The notes below the pieces were generated by a model. That model searched no databases. It was not told the DNA's origin and saw only the letters and a program-made list of their open reading frames with translations. Of a DNA stretch of 64,000 bases, positions 50,201-60,082 are shown piece after piece; position 1 is the first letter of the stretch; every line of letters begins with the position of its first letter. The DNA is taken from positions 77,145,142-77,209,141 of the forward strand of contig CM049306.1 of the NCBI GenBank assembly GCA_026874595.1, in the 5' to 3' direction. Position numbers and translations under genes: made by a program. Origin of the DNA: Sipunculus nudus. Its lineage: Eukaryota; Annelida; Sipuncula; Golfingiida; Sipunculidae.

Positions 50201-50347
50201 TTGTCTCTGGTTCATTTACTCGATTATATACATAATTATGGTGTTAGGCATCACTTAAAATCTTTCCCCATTTCATTGTGATATTAAATTTACCTGACTG
50301 AAGACGGCTCCAGCAAGAAAGACAACGGTAAGGAATCGCCAGACCAT
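40411..50347 (-). CDS. AprA-like / PhoPQ-activated pathogenicity-related family secreted protein, 15 exons, complete
   Basis: Exons in gene order: 50294-50347, 49655-49790, 49022-49139, 47063-47177, 46041-46160, 45486-45578, 45023-45112, 44620-44749, 43766-43886, 42970-43057, 42636-42674, 42145-42233, 41544-41637, 41095-41160, 40411-40533. They join in frame to 491 residues. The ATG has a perfect CCACCATGG context, and MVWRFLTVVFLAGAVFSQ is a signal peptide, so the product is probably secreted. Family landmarks are TPLDEYVRRIDPEYGY, WPVWWHYMTVVIPD, GGPSKRGWTTWLAGAVDDRV and LPNAQHTMLPFHEEIF. A Ser (GGPSKRG), Asp (GAAGDEFF) and His (NAQHTM) sit where an alpha/beta-hydrolase triad is expected. 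The family includes bacterial PqaA and Dictyostelium AprA, a secreted proliferation repressor; the animal role is not established. The C-terminal ~100 residues are more variable and look beta-rich. Confidence 0.94.
40658..40724. repeat. (TA)n microsatellite
   Basis: TA repeat in the last intron of the AprA-like gene; the 110-codon minus-strand ORF through it is an artefact plus exon 15. Confidence 0.97.
43076..43121. repeat. (TA)n microsatellite close to a splice acceptor
   Basis: TA tract in AprA intron 9, about 18 bp upstream (in gene orientation) of the exon 10 acceptor. Confidence 0.97.
43244..43701. mobile_element. Possible pogo-like element
   Basis: The left end CAGTAAAACCTCGCCTTGCG is preceded by TA, and the complement of the right end is CAGTTTGTGTCGAGCTCGC. 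Only the first four bases and scattered CG steps match, so the pairing is weak. It resembles the 13826-15023 element. Confidence 0.35.
45023..45112 (-). CDS. AprA-like exon 7, following the predicted nucleophile elbow
   Basis: It begins RGWTTWLAGAVDDRVFAMAP and follows exon 6, which ends FLGGPSK, so the presumed catalytic Ser lies next to the exon 6/7 splice junction. Confidence 0.9.
47199..47236. repeat. (TA)n microsatellite
   Basis: TA tract about 20 bp upstream, in gene orientation, of the AprA exon 4 acceptor. Confidence 0.95.
48068..49037. repeat. 41-bp minisatellite, ~23 copies, seeded from the AprA exon 3 end and its splice donor
   Basis: On the minus strand each 41-bp unit reads GGTCTGGCAGATAACATAGA, then CGA|GTGAGTACTGAGAGTATT. 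The first 23 bases are the last 23 of exon 3 (encoding GLADNIDE) and the following GTGAGTA is its donor; the array begins at the authentic donor at 49021. Units differ at a few positions, mostly transitions, and the CGAGTGAGTA junction is kept in most. The plus-strand ORFs over the array (repeats of MLS-RPILSV-TRLCYL) are artefacts of three cycling frames. Confidence 0.97.
49022..49139 (-). CDS. AprA-like exon 3, whose 3' end seeds a minisatellite
   Basis: It reads ETVSNWPVWWHYMTVVIPD, then VPGDHPEAAFMLIGLADNID and part of E. It ends in phase 2 at GACGA|GTGAGT and joins exon 4 to give NIDEPPLPDDNYLVG. If the donor were skipped, the next codon would be TGA. Confidence 0.93.
49899..50157. mobile_element. 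Family B inverted-repeat element
   Basis: The left end is AAAGTATGGTTCTAAAGGCA, with the core TGATCATATGACATTTTTAT, and the right end AATCGCCCGCCCGCTTGATT, then AAGTGCCTGATAAATATACC. It sits in the first AprA intron. Confidence 0.85.
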
Positions 50348-51808
50348 GGTGGGACGGCCTTCTCAGCTGACTGCGGTATGACCAGCGCCTAGCTCAGTCA
50401 GGAGTCTTCAGTTTGTGGGAGTCCTTCCCATAGAACTCGCCTTGTAATCAGATAAACCCCGCCTATGTCGGACCACATAATAATATGACCCTGACTGCTT
50501 ATCGTCTTTCCTGAAGATAGTACCGTGACTTTGGGTCAAGGTCATGAGATGCCACCATCTGTTGTATACAGGACTCATATAGCAGTTAAGTCGGGAGCTC
50601 AATGTTGAGCATTTGCTGAAAAGTAGACATTTAACGGGCACTAACTCCTAACTTTTTTTATCATATATTTGTTGTCATTGAATTAAAGGTAGATGCAATG
50701 AAAAGTATAAAACTTGTCTGCACATTATTTCTTCTGTTTCAGAGGTAGATTTGATTAGAAAATAAACACCGATAACTTATTTTGGAAGGAAATAAATCGA
50801 AATGATTTTACACAATCACACACACAGGGTTTTTGTATATAGGATCGCTTTTATGATAATTATTCACATACCGAAGTAACAATAGAGCATACATATTGCA
50901 GAGTGATATGATCCAGACTCGAGTGATAGAAAAATAAATCATCTAAAAACGGTTGATCTGTGTCGTCATGGATACTGGCTGATCATAAAATCCTACATGA
51001 CTCAAAAAAAAAATAAATAAATAAAATTGCACTTCATTAAATAAGAAAATTAATTATCGGAATAAAAAAGAGCCTCTCTGATATTTAAACGGAAACCAAC
51101 ACGTTTAATTCAAAGGAAATTAATGGTTACTGTTGAAACATGGATCGGTGTAAATATGGTAAATATGCAAAATTAATTTGCCTGGTAAATTTCAACATGC
51201 ACGCACTTGTGTTCCTCAATGTCAAGAATTTAGGACACAAACATCATACGCCTTGTACGTCCGTAAGAACAGTTGTAAAGTGTAAAGTCTGTTTTGTGGA
51301 AACTATGTAATATACATTGAACAAAGTCAGGTATTAGCTTTTCATTTCCATATGTAGAGCAGGAAATACATCGCAGCTTGTATACAGTCAATGCCTGCTG
51401 CTCTAAAGTAAGGAAGGTCGAAATCTCCGATCCCCTCAAACAGCCTACCTGTCAGGAGAGAACGTTTCTTATTTTTAAATAGATATTAATTCATATGCCA
51501 AATGCTGCGTGTAAACATGAACATATCTTATAAAAATAGTCTCTCTCTCTCTCTCCATCTATTTGTTTTTCGCGACAGCTGCCTTTGTAATTTTGAAAAC
51601 CCCGGAAAGCTTCAGAGATTAACTGGTTAACGCTTTGTTGGATACGTCGCAATACTTCTTGACAAACGTTATTCTACACCGGTATGGTCAGAATACATAC
51701 ATAGCATGTTGCTATCAAATCTTATAAAGTTAAAATGCAAATTTCTTAATCCTTGTACAACGTATGAAGTAAATCATACAAGACCATGCAAATTCGCTTC
51801 TTTACCTG

Positions 51809-52540
51809 TCAAAGGTCCTGAAATAACCCCTTTTCCACAGCCAAACATCAAAAGGCCGTATGCACTGTTGATATGATCTGCACCTGAAAACTTCTCCATT
51901 GCAACTAGAAGAACGGCTGTTTGTACATCGTTGAATAGACCATAGAAGGAAGCTGATACTGGCAAAGGATGGTCCTACAAGTACATATATTACCGCCACT
52001 ACAGTCCCGAGCGTGCCAACTGCCAGGAGCAGAACTTTGTTGAACACAGCAGTGTTTGGTAAAACTCCTGCGAGGATTTCGCCGACGACATTGAAGCTGT
52101 CAGTGACAGATATCGTCCAAGATGCCAGGTGTTAAGGGACCCGTGATGAATTGCATAGTTTGGAAAACAACACGGGCAGACATATTCCACAAGTAAACGC
52201 AAGACGCTGGACTTTTTCAGCACTTGCTTTGCCTTCTGACTGCTCTTTCCATGGGTTTATAGTATCAACTTCATTATTTTCTTCCCGCTTAGTTTGACCA
52301 CCATCCCACACTACATCAACAGGTCTCAACAAGGGTCCATATTCAGCGACAGTCCAGCAATCATCATGTTTTCTCCAGGCCAGCAGGATATAACAAAACA
52401 ACCAGTGGAACAACAGATGCCCTGGGATATACCAGTGCTGTCGCTAGAGGGTGCTTTTCCGTAAAATAGTTTGTAATGGTGGCAGCAGCCGGAGTGACGA
52501 TAAGGCAACGCCTACGACGTTGTTGTAAAGTCCAAAGCGT
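51809..52540 (-). pseudogene. SLC16/monocarboxylate-transporter-like pseudogene fragment (MFS)
   Basis: Successive minus-strand frames read TITNYFTEKHPLATALG, NMDPC and LLRPVDVVWDGG, a charged loop (KREENNEVDTINPWKEQSE), then SVTDSFNVVGEILAGVLPNT and AVFNKVLLLAVGTLGTVVAV, and after one more frame change YGLFNDVQTAVLLVAMEKFS and INSAYGLLMFGCGKGVISGP. The order matches TM4 to about TM11 of SLC16 transporters, with the usual long central loop and the AYGLL..F..G....GP signature. At least three frameshifts and a stop make it non-functional. It ends at a donor-like G|GTAAAG, so it may derive from a genuine exon. Confidence 0.75.
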
Positions 52541-52860
52541 TATATATACTTTGTTCTTTAACTAAATGTATTTACACAAATATAATATATTAACAAATTA
52601 TATTCATATTTTATAAGAGAATATAATAACGATCAGGTGTAACTTTCTTTATGGTCATTAACTTTTTGCTATATTTATAAAATCTCTTAAATATACATTA
52701 AAAATAAATAGATGAAGCATTCACATTTGAGTTTATTGTAACTTAATGGGTATTATTTCACTGTGTTAAGAGTTGTGTTTTTTTAAAAAACAACACCTCT
52801 AGCTAATACCCCAAAGAAGATGCCGCCGGTAAGAGCGAACCAATACTTCCCATTAACACA

Positions 52861-52908
52861 AACCTGGCCACCACCAAGCAGTACCCCCCCCCCCCCCCCC
52901 CCCCCCGT
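52861..52908. repeat. Poly-C tract
   Basis: A C-run of nearly 30 bases; similar runs occur at 57732-57752 and 58828-58842. Lengths in such runs may be assembly-uncertain. Confidence 0.9.
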
Positions 52909-52989
52909 CAGAAGATCCCCGAATATCGGCCTGTTCATTCGGTTTCCGTCATTTTTATCCTGAAAAGAAATAATCACTGATATATAACC

Positions 52990-53221
52990 ACAGGCGCTTG
53001 AATTGCTTTTAGTGTAGATTTCGGTTAAATTTGTAACTTTTCTGCTTCATTTCATTATAGCTTTTACTTATCTGACATTTACCTAGCGTTTTTCGCACTA
53101 TATGGTCCATCTCTTTATTGTTTACTTAATATTCTCAAATATTAATTAAAAAATTAAGAGATTGACCATATAACATATTTAACCAAAATCTACACTAAAA
53201 GCAATTCAAGCGCCGCCTGTG
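52990..53221. mobile_element. Family A MITE, complete with ~45-bp terminal inverted repeats
   Basis: The left end CAGGCGCTTGAATTGC continues TTTTAGTGTAGATTTCGG. The complement of the right end is CAGGCGGCGCTTGAATTGCT, then TTTAGTGTAGATTTTGG. The element is about 230 bp with a palindromic AT-rich centre and no ORF. Confidence 0.9.
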
Positions 53222-54094
53222 ATATCCCACAACAGACCCTTCTCATATAGAAATCAAGTAAAATGACAAAAAGAATATGCATAAATAAGTTAACACAATG
53301 TAGAAAAAAGTCCTATAATTACCATCTCAATTACAAGATCAAATTGATCAGACCAGGGGAAGGCCTGACTGAAGCCAGAATTTTTATGTTAAAGAAGAGG
53401 GCAAATGATAAAGGCGAATGTATACCATATACCGCTCCAACAGTATGACGAAAAACACTCAAGGACTTTAAGACCAATGTAAATGAGAATACAGATGAGA
53501 CAACTTTCCAGAGCTCGTTAATGATCTTTCAGATAGAACATATGTGACAAGGTTTAACCAAAATTGAGAAGTTAACATCTGGCGGAAAGTAATTTCTCAA
53601 TTTATCAGTTAAACATCTGACGCAAGGATAACTATTCTACTGTTGTTGTTTTTTTTTTCAAATTGTTGCATGAGCACGAATAACAAATTACTAATGTTCA
53701 CTTCTTCATTCAGTTCCTCACAATCACAACTTTGAGGAAGACCTTAAACTGGATTTATTTTCGTTCAAGTCGGATGCATTTAAGGTTAAGCGTAGTCTTT
53801 ACAATCAAATTTTTACTATATAGATTTCTTGGTACTTAGAAAATTTCAAGTGCTCTGCCTATCTTCTCCGACCTTCATATAACTCAAGCGCAGAGTTGAT
53901 AGGGCCAGTTATTCTCCGAGCAGTACGACAAATGATTTATAACATCACTCATTTATAGGTCGTCACCGGTATGACAATATTCTGTAATATGTAATATAAT
54001 TTTACAAATTACAGGAACCAAGGGTATATTTTAACGTGCAGTTTGTGCAATTGTAAACGTAAATTTGCAGTTGTAAATCTGCATTTGTGCAGTT

Positions 54095-54357
54095 CTAAAT
54101 TTAAATATTTAGTCAGTTATATATATGAAAAACAACTTTTACACATCGATGGTTAATTTATTTAAATTAATCAATGTAATTGGGCCTGATATGGAATTTT
54201 AACATGTTTATATTTCCCTTAAATGTCTAAATTTAAATATTTAGTCAGTTATATATATGAAAAACAACTTTTACACATCGATGGTTAATTTCTTAAATTA
54301 ATCAATGTAATTGGGCCTGATATGGAATTTTAACATGTTTATATTTCCCTTAAATGA
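54095..54357. repeat. 132-bp tandem duplication
   Basis: CTAAATTTAAATATTTAGTC begins at 54095 and again at 54227; the copies match almost perfectly through TATTTCCCTTAAATG. Confidence 0.95.
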
Positions 54358-55187
54358 TAAATATAATATCCCATTATATATTCCCATTAATAATCCATTT
54401 AAAATATTAAAATTTTATTTAAATTGTTATTAAAATCAGATTGAGCTTCGACTTAAGTTAAGATTGCTTACTGAAAGATTATACTCTCAGGTATATGTAT
54501 TAATATACTGCCATAAACTGTTACATAGTTATGGTGAAACACATTCAGTTATGAATAACATTACTTCAATCCGTTCCAAACCCCCTGTCCACCTGGTATT
54601 TCGCGACTATCTCCACACTAGACAAACTTTCCAAACAAAACCTGCACCAATGGCAGAAAGAGGAAAATGCCTAATTTATGGTACCCTACCTGCTTACGAT
54701 ATAAATATTATTCACTTTACGGCCTGATTGACAGGTCTCATATACAGTATGTCCGTGGATCATGGCGTCTTTAGCAAGTGACCACAAAATGTGACGTCAC
54801 AGTAAACCGCGTGCACGAGGAGAACACAAGTCTCGCTGCAGGGGTCGGCAGCTCTTGATTATTGGTCCCCTGAATATTGGTGCCCGTTTTATGACGTCAT
54901 CACTGCACCTTGTTATGTACATTTCATAGATTGGTGGCAAGATGTCAATTCTGAATAGACTAGTTACTCATAAACTGGTTATAAATTGTTTACAGGAAAA
55001 TGGCCAAAAGCAGGTCATTATTTCCATAATAGTTAATTATTCAATCTCCTCTTTCTGCCCATGGAACAAAAGTTTTTTTTGCTTTATTTAAAAGCCTAAT
55101 GATAATCGCGAAAAAACAGGTTGGCAGCGGAGGTGGAACGGACTTTAAATTTTTATAGACCAAAGTCTCGTGAAAAGTGACCTCATT

Positions 55188-55400
55188 CACAGGCGCTTGA
55201 ATTGCTATTAGTGTAGATTTCGGTTAAATTTGTTACTTTTCTGGGTCATTTCCTTATAACTATTACTAATCTAACATTTTCCTAGCCTAGTTCACACTAT
55301 ACGGTCCAACTCTTTATTATTTACCTAATATTTGAGATAGGCAGGCAAGAAGTCCCCTTCGTTAGGTCCGACAGGGCAATGGCATAATCCCATCGTGTTT
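55188..55400. mobile_element. Family A element, one end plus interior
   Basis: It starts CACAGGCGCTTGAATTGC and carries the interior AGGCAGGCAAGAAGTCCCC/GTTAGGTCCGAC, shared in reverse orientation with the 9448-9832 copy. The second end was not found. Confidence 0.75.
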
Positions 55401-57292
55401 TCAGACTCTCAACCCGTTTCTCACGGGTGAGATACCTCACTAATGCTTGCCACCAGAAGTTATATTGAAGTTACTTTATACCATGGTTATTGTGTTATGC
55501 CAGCAACATCATGGCTTTTTATATCTACTTTAATAGGTCGCCATAAGAAAAATAAACCCGCTCCAAAAAGTGTGTAGGCTATTTGTACTTATCTAAGGGA
55601 ATGTATTAAAATATCGCCAAAATTGAATAAGACGCAAGAACTACACGAAACTATATTCTGTTCCATCAACCTGAGTCCACCTTTTTTTTAGCTAATTTTC
55701 TTTAAAATTTATATTTTTTAATAATTTCCTAGAAAACTGCACATTGAAGTGACAACCTTATATGGCAATTAAAAATGTTACAAAAAATCCCCAGTTTATG
55801 TTTCACAACTGTTTGGTCTCTACCTGATGATCTGACAGATCAGATGTGTCCCTGCATGACCATAATCTGTTCCACAATACGGTGCCCATTGAAATTTGGC
55901 AATTAGTCTCTGAAACTCAAAAATATAACTCGCGATTCTAATTCCAGATATTTTTTATTACGAATTGTTAAAAGTAGCCATGCTGCTGACGAAAATATAT
56001 TATTGAACAAGTGTATTGCCAAAATTATTTAATTAATTAAAATTAATAATAATAATTATACAAGTGCCAAAACCATTATATTAACAGATAAATGAAGGAC
56101 AAGTTAAATTACAAATAATATGTGGAAATCTAAAAAGGCAAATCATAATATAATGCATTTTAAGAAAATATAATAAACAGTGAAAATTATTGAACAAGAC
56201 ATAGAGTATGAAAACTAAAAATGAAATTATTATCAATAATGCATGTAAATTGATATTGCGGAACCACTAAATTTACACATTTGACAAAAAATGCAACTAC
56301 AAGAAGAAATTTAAATACATGATGTATAATATGAATATGATGTCATTTAACTGGTCCCAAATCCTTTGCTCACTGGTAATATGATACCTCAATGTGACTG
56401 GAGCAGTGGTTGTCTGATAGCAGGTGATGCCATAGATGGACCCTTCCTCAGTCAAATGAAATTATAGCGCCATTTCAGCCCTCTGACATTAGAGAGTCTA
56501 CGACCAATGTACCAGCGTCAGAGGCTTACCAATCCATCATAAATGCCAACTGAGTCGTTTATTCACGGCTAGAGCGATATAAAATATTTCAAGAACTTTT
56601 CCGAAATTAGGATACAAACATTTACAGGTAAATTCAGGAAGATTTGTCAGTTCTAGTGCAATTAAACAAATTTCCGAAACCTTCCTTTCTAACACCATCA
56701 GAGTTGTTTATGTATATTATAATTTATTACACGCAAGTAATAAAGTGAAAAGTGTGAATATAGAATTACATCCAGATAATATCTTCCTGAAGAAAATGTT
56801 TGATGAAATTAGTATCTTTTTTCTATTTAAGCCTTTAATTTTAGAAAGTTAACGCTCAACATTTTAACATACAAAATCATTTACTTGCAAAAATAATGTG
56901 TGCATCCTGATATAATTGTTTACTTGAAATATTCTATAATTTCTACTGTTCAGCATGCACTATTCACTGCCCTATCCAATTTTGTTACCACAGAATGGGC
57001 TGAACTGACATTTAACTGCGTTTCACGATTAAGTACTGTGTTCGGATCCAATTAGCAGGAATTTTTTATAGCAACAATATACAATACACGCAAGAGAGTC
57101 CATCTTGAACATCGCCTTATAAAGGATAAGATCTCCTTGTTTTAACTTTACGACATAACAAATACGGTCTTTCTCTTTCGATATAGAGCAGTCCCGATCA
57201 CTTATTGTCATTCGTTTCCTAAAGATGTCGTTAGTGTGATGATGAAAAAGATCTATTTTCAATAAGGCGCCCATCTTCTTATGTTTTCTTGG

Positions 57293-60031
57293 TTATAGCC
57301 TATCCATATCTTTTTCTTTCAGTGAGAGCTCTGTTTGCTTTTGCTTGAATCTCGCCTTCAGTTTTTCAGCGTCAGGCCACTGAGGTGGTATTTGATCAGG
57401 TCTCAGACGTGGGGTCGTTATTTCTTTCCACCTCTGAAACATAATGATGTACAGATATATGGCTAGTCTCTTTATAAATATTATTTATGTGATTTTGTTG
57501 CTCTTAGCAGTTATTATCAAATGTGACATCATTTATTATGCCCTTTTATCTGATTCTTAATCTAAGTATGTACATCTGCAGGTCCATTTTTCGGCTGGGA
57601 CTACATGAAGATAGTAGCACTCGCTTCCTATCCAATTATCTTTGTATCCTGGTGTCAACAAAGCTCAGTGTCTACCGCACCTGCGGGTCCAGGGTATGTA
57701 ATCAACCCCATTCCTGGGTCATAACGAGGACCACCCCCCCCCCCCCCCCCCCAAGACGCACTCGCTTGTGAGTGATACATGACATTGGTGCACAGCCTTC
57801 CCATTAAGCCTGCAGTGCGCTAACCCTGGGTGGGGACCGACCGTGAAAATCTCAATGCCTCGACCTCCCGGCTTTGAGACCTGTGCTCTACCCTTGAGCC
57901 ACAGAAGCAGGTCAGAACATCTTTTAAGCAATTTTTCTGCTGAGGGTAAAGTATACCTGTTGCCAACCGGCGGAGGTTAAACAAGCGTTAAATCTATCAG
58001 GCAGGAAATTTGATTTCAACTACTATATACTTGTTGAGCTAAATTTCCGATACTGTGAAATGGCCCAAGTCGATTACACTAATAAATGCTTTTTCCTTTA
58101 TATAATATCTAAGTGATAGTGTTTTGGTTATGTCTCATTCAAATCCCCCTTCTCATTAATAATCTGGATACACGTATGTCGTGACTCTTAAACGGCGCTA
58201 TCTGACCAATCAAATGTCAATGAGTAACTTATGATCACTGAACAACATCCTCAATTACAAAACATATGAATAAAAACAAAACATTCTGATAATAATATGG
58301 TCATTTAAAGGTAGATAAACATTTTAATATGTTTATTATCTCGCGCTGTTAGTTCATTTTGGCTGAATACAAAAGATTCCAAACAAATCCTAAGCGAGGG
58401 GACTTACTTTCTCCAATTCACTTGTTTTACACGTTATTATAGTTAAACAGGGGCGGATCCAGGATTTAGGAAAAAAAAAGGGGGGGGGGGGTCCAACCCA
58501 GGAGGACTAATGAAAATCCTAAAAAAAGGTCATCAGGTCCGGAAAAGGGGGGGGGGGGGTCAAAATATATATATATATACACATATATATAAACATTTGT
58601 GAGGGGAATGTTTTAATGTCTAAATGGTGTAAAGCTTAGTTTAAGATGCAATGTTACTTGGTTTTAAGTAATAATTATTATTATTTTTTCTTGTTTGGTT
58701 TAAATTTAAATTGTTCATAATTGTGATCTCTTCATTTTCACTTGTATTGTAAGAATTAGGAACTATAAGCCTTTGGCCTTTTGCTCAAGAATAAACCTTC
58801 ACTTTCTTCTTCAAAGCGTAGAAAAGCCCCCCCCCCCCCCCCACCACCCCAACCCCCACCACCACCAGGGAAAAGGGGTGCTACACCCCTCATATATTCA
58901 CAGTCAATCAAACTCTACATGTTATTCCAGTACATTTAATACCGAAATCCCTGTTATTAAAGGTGCCCATTCAGCTACCTTTTGAAAAAGAATTTACGTG
59001 ATTCGGCTTCCATTTTGTATATATTGATGATCTAAGGGTAATTTTGTTTGTGAAAAGTTCACGCCTTCGTGAAGGATGTATGAACTTGTTTATTAACAAC
59101 ATGTTTGTAAACACAGCAATGTTGACAAACGAGAAAAACATGTAAACTTAGGTGATAGGTCGCATATATGCAAAGGTAAGAAGGTCACTTGACTTGCTAT
59201 CAGATGCCCTTGTTGAATTTGTGTTGATTGTTTTGGCGGGCCCAAAGATGTCATAAACACGTTGATTAAAACAAGAGAAGCAGCCTGTGTATGGTGATAT
59301 CCACGTTTTCTAGCCTATTTTTTATTTAAAAAAACTCCAAGGGATTACATGTAGTTTATAAAGGTTAGGTAGGTGATTGGTCCCCTTAAGTAAACAAATC
59401 ACAAAAATAACACAAACAAGAAGATGGACCATAACATCTAAAATCGTCGTTATGAGATCAAACTTACCTGTATGATTGATCCATCAGCCTTCAGCATCAT
59501 GACTATAAAGCCGATAGGAATACATATCATGGACATGGTGGCCAGTATCAAACCAAACACCTGAGCCCACACGGGGTAGATATAGATTGTGTTGGTCTTT
59601 TTGTACGTCAGCTCCTCAAATGTCACACAACTGAACACAAATATAAACTGAAAGGAAGACAAGCAGGAATGCATAAATTGAGTCTAAACCACATTTTGAA
59701 CCATCTTTACAAACGTTTCTGTGAAAAGTGTTCTGTTTAGATTACTGTTATTACTTAATACATTATCTTTGTAATACAGTCGTTTTGGATACTTGTTTAG
59801 TACACTTCTGTGTCAACTATAATGGATAATTTAAAAAAAAAGCTTGCTCCCAACTTGCAAATTAGTCATTTTTTTTTAATTAAAACCTATATGAATATAC
59901 TGATGCCGATATCTTAAAATTAAATTTTCAGCAAAATGTCTTTACCATTAGAGCTGTTTAGTCTGATACCAAGAATCTTGGAAATTTTGTCGGCCTCTTA
60001 AGTATATATAAGTTATGTACTTACAAGCGTG

Positions 60032-60082
<51 letters not shown>

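Larger units (their letters stand above)
50348..57292. other. Intergenic region between the AprA-like and SLC6 genes
   Basis: This holds an SLC16-like pseudogene (51809-52540), a C-run, two family A elements, a 132-bp tandem duplication and long AT-rich stretches (for example 55950-57000) in which I see nothing. The AprA promoter should be just right of 50347; that sequence is GC-richer and contains GACTGCGGTATGACC, but no clear TATA box. Confidence 0.6.
57434..59467. other. Last SLC6 intron
   Basis: Two kilobases carry the tRNA-derived sequence, poly-C runs and the GGATCC repeat. I see no further exon. Confidence 0.7.
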
